NCBI GenBank assembly: GCA_037179385.1
Contig: CM074187.1
Coordinates: 13,579,450 to 13,643,449 of the forward strand
Reading direction: 5' to 3'
Length of the DNA: 64,000 nt
DNA from: Holothuria scabra
Taxonomy: Eukaryota; Echinodermata; Holothuroidea; Aspidochirotida; Holothuriidae
Part shown: positions 49,601 through 61,600 of the stretch, piece by piece
Layout: each line of letters begins with the position of its first letter
How positions within the stretch are numbered: the first letter of the stretch is position 1
Program-made: the position numbers and the translations under genes
The notes under the pieces: model-generated
Seen by the model: the letters and a program-made list of their open reading frames with translations, nothing else
Databases searched by the model: none
Told to the model about the DNA's origin: nothing

Positions 49601-52600
49601 AGTGGTTATGATACATGCAAGGCAGGTACAGTAACTATTTGGCTGTCAATCTAACCAACTTAACCTGCTTCGTATCTCTACATTGCAACAAACTTACCGG
49701 CAACTCTAGCAATTCTGTACAATGGGCAATAATGCTAACTTTTTCAGCTTTCCAACCCTTCAGTCTTCATCCTTGCCCTCCATCCACAACCCTTCATGAC
49801 CAGTGTTGTAACAAGTCATGACTCAGGTCACTTCCTCTCAAAATGATAGTGACTTGATAGAATTCAGGAGTAATTTCCCAATTGAAATAGTACAGTGACT
49901 TGAGTCAATGACTCAACTCGAGTCACTTAAAAGTTTGAAAACTGGTGACTCAAGTCACTAATCTAGTGACTCGATTACAACACTGTTCATGACAGACACT
50001 TAAGAAACCATTAATGAACTGCTAGGTCAGAAATACCAACAAATATTTTCCATGTGAGTGCTGCCATTACAAAAAATTTAAACTATACAAGTAACTCCAA
50101 CAGAAAACAAATATGGATGGCAACCAACATCAGAATCTTTATGAGATCATTCGTCAGACTTCAAGACCTAATTTTAAGTCACCTCATCTGATTTGAAGTC
50201 ACATGTCACTTTCTTAGAGGTTGAGGCATTTCAAATGATGTCAGAACAAAACATTTGACACCAGTATTTTTTTCTACTGTTGGATAATGGGCCAATCGTA
50301 TAACGAAGGCTTAGGTAGGGGATCTAGCTGATAGGCGTTGAAGTTGTTTAGCTCCACACAAGAAAAAAAGTTCACAGAACTCATAAAGTTGATTAATTCT
50401 TCTTGATTATTATTGATTCCATTTCTTCTTCCTTCAAAAATTATCTTTAATCAGAAGCCGGCAAAAAAGGTGACAATTACTATTTACAGGTGAGTTAGTG
50501 CATCGTCTTAGAGGTCTGCAGCACAACTGACAAGCTGCGGACTGCTGGGTTTCCTAGTGCGTTCGAGCCACGAGGGACATGCGAGATGACAGAACTAAAA
50601 GTTGTAACCCGATTGGAAAAAAGTTGTGACGCACACCTAAAATGAATATTAATAAATATGATGAAATCATATCAACCAATGAGGAGGCTTGAAGTGAGTG
50701 AAATTGGCCACACCTTGGAAATATGGGTTACAGCCTGCACGTGGAACTACAGCAATGCCATATGTCACGTCCACCCGTTCATGACAGACACTTAAGAAAC
50801 CATTAATGAACTGCTAGGTCAGATATACCAACAAATATTTTCCATGTGAGTGCTGCCATTACAAAAAATTTAAACTATACAAGTAGCTCCAACAGAAAAA
50901 CAAATATGGATGGCAACCAACATCAGAATCTTTATGAGATCATTCGTCAGACTTCAAGACCTAATTTTAAGTCACCTCATCTGATTTGAAGTCACATGTC
51001 ACTTTCTTAGAGGTTGAGGCATTTCAAATGATGTCAGCACAAAACATTTGACACCAGTATTTTTTTCTACTGTTGGATAATGGGCCAATCGTATAACGAA
51101 GGCTTAGGTAGGGGATCTAGCTGATAGGCGTTGAAGTTGTTTAGCTCCGCACAAGAAAAAAAAGTTCACAGAACTCATAAAGTTGATTAATTCTTCTTGA
51201 TTATTATTGATTCCATTTCTTCTTCCTTCAAAAATTATCTTTAATCAGAAGCCGGCAAAAAAGGTGACAATTACTATTTACAGGTGAGTTAGTGCATCGT
51301 CTTAGAGGTCTGCAGCACAACTGACAAGCTGCGGACTGCTGGGTTTCCTAGTGCGTTCGAGCCACGAGGGACATGCGAGATGACAGAACTAAAAGTTGTA
51401 ACCCGATTGGAAAAAAGTTGTGACGCACACCTAAAATGAATATTAATAAATATGATGAAATCATATCAACCAATGAGGAGGCTTGAAGTGAGTGAAATTG
51501 GCCACACCTTGGAAATATGGGTTACAGCCTGCACAGCCTATTAAACGCCCGGGGCGTTAAATTTTCGTTAAAGGGGTGTTTATTAGAGTCAAATTTACGT
51601 GACTTTTCTCTAGGCAAGTGCCCCACAACTTGTTTCTTATCTGAGCCCTTCTGATAAACTGCTATGGAGTATTTGCCCATTTGGTTGTCAGCTTTACAAT
51701 CTGCTGAGAGCTCCTCCCCAATAATCGGCAACCAAACTTTCCTATAAATATGGTAGCTACAAACAACATTGTGAACTTTGCAAGTGTGATCAACTTTCGC
51801 CGACATCTTGATATGTAACGTTACACACAGAAGTGACTTTTTTACGAGCCGTGGCATGCATGCATGCATGCTGTACACAGTATACAGCCAAGCCTCATGT
51901 TACTACACTGACCGGCCGGCTATACGCGCGTACATACGGTAATTGCATAATAGTTACCGTGAGTAGCACCATGCACGTATGTATTAACAGTACATATGCG
52001 TTCGCAGCATTTCACTATTAAACAGTTTTCCTGTGGTGAATTTGGATTTTCATGTTAGGCTGTTCGGATAGGCTAGCGAACATTTTTATACCTACGGTAT
52101 GTACAGTACCACTTTGGAACTGCAAAGAAAGCAGCACAGGTTCGCGGTATGTGATAGATTGATGGATATCAACAGAAATTAGATGCAGAAACATGCCTTT
52201 TACTTCAGGATATGGGACTTTAGGATATTTTGTGGCTTCAAGGTAGGACTATTTCATTTTCCTTTTACCATATTGTCTTTGGAAATAACAATTTCACTTT
52301 ACGCAATGTGACGAAAAAGTTGAGGGGCGATTTTTAGAGAGGGGGCGTTTAATAGAGTGAATACGGAATTTGTCTTTCAGATAAAGTTCAGAGATGAAGC
52401 ACTCTTAGAAAATACTTCACTTGTGGGATGGAAAATTTTCTCATAGACAACTTTTGATTTCTGCAAGCTTCCAAAAAACTTTAACAATTGCGATTTGAAT
52501 CCATATACTTCATAAGCGGTTTCAACGAACACTGACACCAAAATGCAAAAAGGCAAAAAAAAAAAAAAAGGAAAACTAAAAAAGCAAGAAGGCAATTACT

Positions 52601-55600
52601 GTAGTTCACAGGGATATCACTGAGAACAACCTTCCAACTGTTGTATCAAAATTTACTTTACACTGTGCTATGTATTCAAACCAATCGGTATTTTCTTTCC
52701 TTTATAAAAACAAACACCTTGCTAGCATACCTGAGAGTTGATACTCGCCATACTGGATGACCGTGTTGGTGGGTTCCACAGGTACAAGCCTACTCCTATG
52801 GCATTTCTAGCAAACGTTGGCCATGCTGTGTCTAATTCATGTCCTGATGGCGCCAGGTCAAACTGGAGGTCATTGAGATCATACAAATCATTGGCTATAA
52901 CAGAAAATGCTTGTGGCTGACAGAGAATGGATGCTTCATTGTACCACTGGCTGTACACAAGAATGGAAATAAAATTAGTCATGTTATTTCCACTGAACAC
53001 TGCTTTGCCCAAGGCAACTGAGAAGTTGTACTATACAATGCTTGAGATTTGATGAACTTCTGGATTGTACTAGCACTGTATGTGTATTAGGGTCTTGTAA
53101 TCCAGAAATAAAGGGACTCTAGCCTGAGTAATTATACAGCATGCAGTTGTGAAAGATGCTTAACGTCTCAATTGACTCTCTCTATACATGATTTAAATGG
53201 ATTACATGCAATGTAAATTGTCAATGCAGCTGTTAGAACTACTGAATTGGAAGGGATGTTTCTAAATTTGGCAATAATTCATCACGATTAAGCAGACAAA
53301 AATGAGCTGAGCTTTTTATAACAATTACTGAACAACTAGAACATTGACATGTAAATATTAGATTCACTAATTTGATAGCGTTATCAGAATACATCACTAA
53401 TTTGAGAAAAGCTTCTCCTCTTCCTTCTGGGAAGAAACCACTTGAGCATGTTAATATATCTAGCAGCAAAAACAATTTATTACACAAGTTAACAGCAGAG
53501 GCACAAAAAATAGCTGAAAAGATGGTTTCAAATGTTTCCCTTGCCACTGACTCTCATTAAAATATTTTCATTTTTTACTACTTTCTTGTGAGGATGTCCA
53601 CAAAATTAAGTTAAAAAAAAACTTCTTGTAAATTAAACATACTGTAACACCTTCCTTCACACCTGTTGGCAGTTCTTGTAATAATAACAAGTACATATTA
53701 TGCATGTACCCTTGAATTATGAAGCCAAAAACCTTGGACAAGACAATCACACCTCAAAGGTTAAACTCTAGAGCTCCATAGCCACACACTCTACGAATTT
53801 GTGCGTAACAACTTGATTGTTGATTCTGAATTTTGTATAGTTGGAGCAATGTGATTGACATGTGCACACTATGACTATACATATTAAAAAAAAAATTATT
53901 TTTATTAAAAACAAAATTTACAAAGCGCCGCAACTATAAAAATATAATCTGCTGCGCTGTACAATAAAACATAAAACAAACCAAAGAAACAGAACAAGAT
54001 AAAAAAAAAAAAGAAAAGTAAAAGAAAACCATTCAAAGCTAGTTAAACAATGTAAGTCTTCAGTTTAGATTTAAAAAATGCAAATAGAGGGACATAATCT
54101 AAGATCAGCTGGAATAGAATTCCAAAGTTAAGGATCAGTCTCACTGAAAGAGGTATTCAATTGAGGAACAATTATGTGAATTGCAGAGTCAGAGTGCTGC
54201 TGGTATTTTAAAACTTCCTATTTAACAATATAAAAATAAACTGGGGCTATACTGTTAAGGGGTTTAAAAACCAGCAGAACCACATTAAAGCAAATTCTGC
54301 AAGAAACCGGTAGCCAATGGAGATCATTCAAATTTGGCAAAATGTGACAAAACTGCAGGGTGAGAGTGATAACTCTTGCCACAAAGTTTTAAACTCTTTG
54401 TTATTTGGTTATAAGATTATTGGGAAGCCCAAACAATAAAAAGTTACAATAGTTGACATGAAAGGACACGAAAGCATGGAGCAAAGCCTTGCAATCATCC
54501 TCAGACAGCATCCTCCTGACTTGTCTAATTTTGAACAGCTGGACAAATGCCTACTGCAAATTTTACTAAAATGAGTATCAACCTGAAAATTCTTATCAAA
54601 CCATACACCAAGATCATTGACTTCAGTTGCAGTATTTATCGATGAATTACAGAACCAACAAAAAAAGAATTAACAGAAATCTTGGAAAGCAATTTTTGGG
54701 AACCAATAATTGGAAACTCGGTCTTGCTGTTGTTAATCTAATCTTAAACTTAATCCTTATCATCCAGTTTTGAACATCAAAAATGTAATTCTGCATGGTA
54801 TTGATTACATGGGACAAGTGCACCTTTGTGCCATCCAAATACATGTGAGCCATTTTGAGGTGGGAGGACAGCATGTTAAAAAACTTACTGGCATAGAGAA
54901 CAAATAAGACTAGACCTAAACAGGGGCCCTGCAGGACACCACATTTTAAGTTGAAATCTCTAGAAAAATCACTCCAACATTTCCAGCAGCTTTCAGTGAA
55001 AGCACATTTCACCTTGTTGTGTCACAAATATTACTGCTATTATATCTGCCAAATTGTGGAATGATCTTCCATCTTTTGTTAAGAACTCTTCTTCTCTTGG
55101 ACAATTTAAAACTAATTTGAAAACTGACTTGTTTACTATGTCATATTGACTCCCTGTTGGGCAGTCTTCAGCGCTTTGAGACTCTTTGTGTAAGGCGCTT
55201 TACGGTATAAGAACCGTATTATTATTATTATTAATACATAAGTGCTGCTCACACATACAACTAGTGTTGCTTTGATTGTACAGTAGGTTAACCTCTGAAT
55301 ATGTGATAACCCTTTCCTGTACAATACAACCAATAGATAGTCTCATGTGACATCATAGAAACTTTTCACATCAGGCCTTGAGTTTTAGGTGTGCAGCTAA
55401 TCACACTCCCCATGAGAGTGGTAGGTATGCTGTTTTATTAAACTTTAATTGATTTATCAGAGTTTTTGTTCTTTATCTAAAAAAAAAGCACTCCTAACAG
55501 TGAACTGAGGTGAGTGATGGTGTCTGATTGCACTTGCATGCATCCAAATTCCAGGCCTGTCACCTGGAGTATGTATGTATTTCAGTATGTTTGAGGGAAA

Positions 55601-58600
55601 CCCCAGTTATGCATGTAGAAATTTGCCCTCAGACATGGCAGTTGACAACCCCTAGTTTTGATGCCACTGGGAGCTATCTATTATTGCAACACTGACCAAA
55701 ATTTATCTGCAAAGTATACATACACTTGTAACTGTCCATTTGCAGATGGTTCTCAACATTACCTAGAGAGTGCTTTTACTGATATGACAAGTCTCACCCT
55801 TTTTTAACAGGTAAAACTCTACTGTAGAACATATCTAGCTGGCTGAGAAGCATGCAGCTGAGGACAGACATGACGACTCCATTTTTTGCCCAGATGTGAA
55901 CATGGTTAGTTGTTATGATATACTGCATCAGCACTGTTCTTACAAAGCAACTGCATAACATTGCTAAGAAGAAGAAGTGTTCACTCTAGCTGTCAGACAA
56001 AAGAATTTAATAATTGACCAATATTTACAGGACTATATTGTCAAGAATAATGCCCCAAGTCTAAATGGATTGGCAAGAGTTTCTTCTTTCATGCAGGTAG
56101 TTCCATGCTACTACCATGCTACTGTACTACCATGCTGCTCCATAATATAGTGAAATAGTGTGGCTATCTCACAGGAAATTATTATTGGTTCTGCACAACT
56201 CAACTTCTTCCACAACTTTAAGAGAAAAGCAACAGAATATATGTATTGCACTCTATCCTGTTGTGATATTGTTGTCTTTGTTACAGATAGTTTCTGCCAT
56301 GTTCCAATTCACAAATGCAGGAAGAGTAAGTGTTGGCACAACTGAAGGCCTCAGACTTACTGGGATAGCCATTCAAAGAAAAAAATGTATTTGCACCAAG
56401 GAGGATGTATTAAAAGATTGAATCCAGTAAAGTATACTTTAATACATGCTATATCTTTTGAAATAATTGATTGCTGTACAGGACATTTACGTGAACGGGT
56501 CAATGTACTGTACAGTATTTTGCATGCAGTTGTAAAATGCTTATTTCCTCCAATATTGTGAAAAATCAGATGAGTTATGTATTTCTTCACCAGTAATTAT
56601 TCAGTAGAATCTGAAGCAACAAAGCCCAAATTTTAAAGTAAAGTGTTTGGTTTACTGCAACTGTTTGTTCAATGACAACTTTTACAAATTTACCTCATTA
56701 ATAATTTGTCAAAAATTTCATTTCTGCCATCAACATTTTAATGAAGTTTGCATAGACTCAGTGCTGCATTTTTCATGTTACTGTCAACATCATGAAGAGT
56801 TTTATTTCCAAGGTCTTAGGTCAGCTTAGGCAAGGTTAGATGGAGTTTTACGGCCCTACTTCCAACCAATCGGTTCCAGTCGATTCAGCCACTGCCTTTT
56901 GTACAGCGGTGGCTCACTGGCTTGTTCTCCCTACACCATTGTTTACAGTATGCTGGGCACAAAGCATAATGGCAGGAGGTTCCATTTTCAAAATCTTTGG
57001 TATGACCTGGACAGGACTTGAACAGCAGACCTTCTGACTGCAAGTCTGTCTTGGAAGCATTCAGGATGTACATAGCAAAGGAAGGATACCTGAGCATGTT
57101 GCATACTATATACCTGCATGTCAAACTAGAACCACAAAGGATATACTTTACAACTTTTTTCCCTATCTTTCATTTGACATATTGCTTCCATAAACATACT
57201 TGTTTTATCACACATGTCAAGTTGATTGCCCTATCATCTTACAATTTTACAAACAGTGAACAATTTCCACATTGTTAAAGAGATATTAAAGTGTACCCCA
57301 AGTCAAAAAATGCAAAAATGTATATTAAAGAGCATGAAAAGTAAATTTTAACAGTCCAGCTCCTATCTTCATGGACATTACTGAGCTAAGATATAAAATG
57401 TTTAAAGTTTATTCAATTCAAACAAATGGGTCTATTGCACAATAATTTGTGATTTTTGTGTTGTATAACTCACATGATCTGCTTTGTTTCCCTTTAAAAT
57501 TAAAAAGGTTTTTATGGCATGTTGCACAGAGAGGGCTCATTTAATTACATCACCCCATAAGAGTGTTATCAAACCTTGGTACAAGTTGCTGTATCTTTCA
57601 GAAAAACAAAGAAATACAAAGATTGTAATTTAAGTAGTACAAGAATGACATCACAATGGATTGCACAATGAAACATTTTCATTTGGGTGAATAAACTTCA
57701 ACATTTTATATCTCAGCTCAGGAATGTCCTATGAAGATGAATTCATTTTTCATGCTTTTTAATACACATTTTTGAATTTTTGACTTAGGGTACACTTTAA
57801 AACAAAATCACATCTAATCTGATGCAGCTGGGAGTATTCAGAGAGAAAAATACTACACACACATACTTTAAGTTGGGATACTGCTGTGGTGTAAAATAAG
57901 TTAGATAGTAGCTTTATTTCAGACTAGGATTTCTATACATGCTTATAACCTACCGTGTAATTTCTTCACTAGATACACATTGCTGTAATGTATCACCCAG
58001 TCTGCAATGAACTAGACTGTAACGGATCAATGCTCTGCCCCTGCCCAGGGAAGTCTTAACCTTCAATGAGCAGAAAAGAGAAACAAAAATGAAAGAACCA
58101 TAATTATTTAAAATATTAAATTACTAAACATTTATATTTAATGATTGCTTTTGAGTTTAAAGGGGAAGCTAAAGCAAAATTTTCACTTTCAACAAGTCAC
58201 TAAACACTAAATTTGTGTTCCACGGTAAGTTTGACGGCAGCAAAGCTGATTGAACTACCTCATATTGATAAGGAATGAATTGTTTCCTTATGTTTTTCAG
58301 TTTGTTGTGTTGATCTTTTAAGGTAGTGTGATACCAAAATGAAAAAGTTGGGTATTTGATGTAACAAGCATCAAAAAGCAAGAAAATTGCCATAATTTCC
58401 ATCAAAATCGGTTAAAAATTGGCCATTTTACAGGTTTATATCTGATTTGCACTTAATCATGCATAAATATGAGCTCAATATGTAAATCTTGTGATGTCAT
58501 GGGAGGGACACACCATATACGGCTAATGTTATACTTTGTTTTTGCAATCTTCATTTCAAAGGGCAGTTGTAACATTAGTGTTTCCTGAAGGGTTTATTTT

Positions 58601-61600
58601 GAAAGTTGAAATTGTGTTCTTGAAAATCATCAGTATCAATTACCAAACTATGAACTAACTGATGAGTAATTAAGAGATAATTAATATAGGGTTAACAAAA
58701 GAAATGTTAAACACTGTGCAACACTCAACATCACTATTTTTGCATAACCAACAAGTTGCTTCAGAAGCATTTACACTTTGAAGAGGTGTTTCTTGAGAAC
58801 GATAAAAGATATTGACATAATTCCGACAGATTTTTACTAAAGGGGCCTTGATCCGTTACTATCAAAAGAATTCAGAGCTTTTTGCTGACATGTCACACTA
58901 CCTTTAAGTTAATACAAATAAGATCTTCCCATGGACATTGCCACTGAGCCACAACTGGAAAAGGGCTGTCGTCAACCTGACTTACACCAACTGGTTTAAA
59001 ACTGGGCCATATAAAAACTCCATCTAAGCTAAAATTACACATGGCCAATGCAAAGTCTGTAAAGGTCTCATGTCACTTATGCAATCATTCTCATAACACT
59101 GGATTATTGATGAGAAAACATTTTCTATGTCCATTTTAAAGAATAACAAAAGACATGATTAACGTGAGGATATGATGCCACACGTGCTTGCTACAAGTTT
59201 ACTCAAATATTGAGAAGCACACACTGGATTTCAATGAAATTTTCACCAGAATGCTTAGAATAAGTAGCTCTCTTATATATCAAAACTTGATTTGACCTTC
59301 TTCCCTAACATTGTGACTACTGCTAACGTGTTGGACCAGACTAGTCAAGGCGAAAAAAAATCTGAAGTACACAGTACTTTATCTATGTGCTTTGGTGGGT
59401 TACCTGTATCTTGTTAAAAAAGTCCAACACCTGACCATGGTTACAGTACTTCAGGTCATGAAGGGTTGCTATGGAGTAAGCCTTTGACTCATGAATTACA
59501 ACTTCATATCAGGTGACAACCATCTCAAAAGTTTAGATCCAATTTGATTTCCTTGCAGTTCAGCATATTTTTCTCAAAAGAAGAATCCTCCTTACTTTGA
59601 CAAGGCTGGTATCATTGATCCCCAAATGAACAAGTTGCTAAACTTTATCAATTCGAATGTCATGGCCTTCATGTACTAGGTCACAGCACTAGTTAATTTT
59701 AATTTGATGGTTTATACCTTTACAGAGGGTCTTTAGTAGGACCATTGAAAACAATGAAAGATGAAGTTTCCAATAAGCAGAGAATTGTTGCAACATTGTT
59801 CACATCAAAGTCAGTGGTAGGGCTGTGAACCTGTAGCGATTAATCCCTTAACGATCGCATGTGGAATAAACGTTTAGTACAAAGCTACAAGCGATTAATC
59901 TCAAAACCTGATTTTGACAGTTTTTCTTTATCCATTTAAATACTCTGATGATTCCTGGTTTTTGTTAAATTGAACATTCTGGCCATATTTGAACCTTGTA
60001 GGCTTCAAAGTTTCAGAATAATTTGATTTTACCATGCAAAATAGCAACTATTATTATTATTTCATTACATTCAGTCTCAATCACAACAAACTGAAATTAT
60101 CTGTTTTGTAATTGCAATTAATCACTATTAAAACAATCACAAATTTTTGAGGTTAAATGTTCACAGCTCTAGTTAGTGATGACATTGCTTATTGATGATT
60201 TTTCAAGTCAATTTGTACTGAGTAATGAAGAACAGGAGCATCAACAAACCTCTTTCATTCCTTTTACAAATCTTATGCCATCATTCAGACCCTTTATCTT
60301 GCCAAGACAGGAACAAAAATAATCCCAATAGTCTTTCTTGCCCCCCAAAAGTCCAACACGAGCTGTATTAATGGAACAGACAAAAAACATTGTAGTTAGT
60401 CTTGCAGCCTGTAGAAGAAGATATTGCCCCATAGCATACAAAAGGTTTGATACTTTCAAGTTACTTCATGTCGGAAAAAATACCCTTAGAACAATCTCGT
60501 CAGGAACTGTTCTCAGTACTAATTATATGCCCATTTAAGCATTTGAAAATGACCATGAAGGTTGACATTTGATATCACTTTATCTCAGAATTTGACTCCC
60601 TTTTTGCCAGCACTTATTTCAGGATTTGTTGTAAGTTGTTATTTGAACCCCAAAGTTGTTGGGCTTCTATTGTACCAGAATGGTAATCAAATCTGCTGCT
60701 CATTGAAGAAGCTAATTGGAGTAATGAACCAGTGGTCGGGTACTATAATTGGGAACCGCAGTTTTTCCCTAAAAACTGTGGTAGCCATGACGGATCGCCT
60801 TAAAGGCTAATATCCCGTAATGTGTGGCATGTTTCTCATTTACAAAAAATGTGTAATATTTACCCCATTTGCTGACTTTAGGTCCTAACCCCCACCCCAC
60901 ATGCAAAGCAACCCCCAGATGGTTGAATACATGGTCCAAACTTGGTCAAAAGAGAGAAGTATGATGAGACAAAAAAAAGCAAATCCATCAACATTTTCAT
61001 TTGGGAAGGTGTAAGATCCCTACAAAGTGGCTTCCCAGACAGTTGAAACCAAAAAAGGCCAGCCATTTGCCAAAAAAAGTCATGAAAAAGAATTAATGTG
61101 GATATTTTTTGTACACACCATCAACCATGTTAGATCTTATCTACAGAAGTGTGCATGTAAAGGAATTAATGTTATACCGTATTTACTCTATTAAACGCCC
61201 CGGGGGCATGAAATTTTCGTTAAGGGGGGCATTTATTAGAGTCAAATTTATGTGACTTCTGATAAACTGCTACATATGACATATTTGTCCATTTGGTTGT
61301 CAGCTTCACAATCAGCTGTGAGCTCCTCCCCAATGACCGGTAACCAAACTATAGCGTGATGGATATCAACAGAAATTAGTTGCAGAAACATGCCTTTTAC
61401 TTCAGGATACAGTATGGGACTTTAGGAGATTTCGTGGCTTCAAGGCAGGACTATTTCATTTTCCTTTTACCATATTGTCTTTGGAATTAACAATTTCACT
61501 TTATGCAATGTGACGAAAAAGTTGGGGGGGGGGGGGGGGCGTTTAGTAGAGTAAATACGGTATGTCTTTTTCAGTTGGGAAGGTGTTGTAAGACAAAGTG

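Noticed and set aside
57000..57040. tRNA gene
   Set aside because: Only a B-box-like segment is present; no cloverleaf could be drawn, and it is attached to a SINE body.
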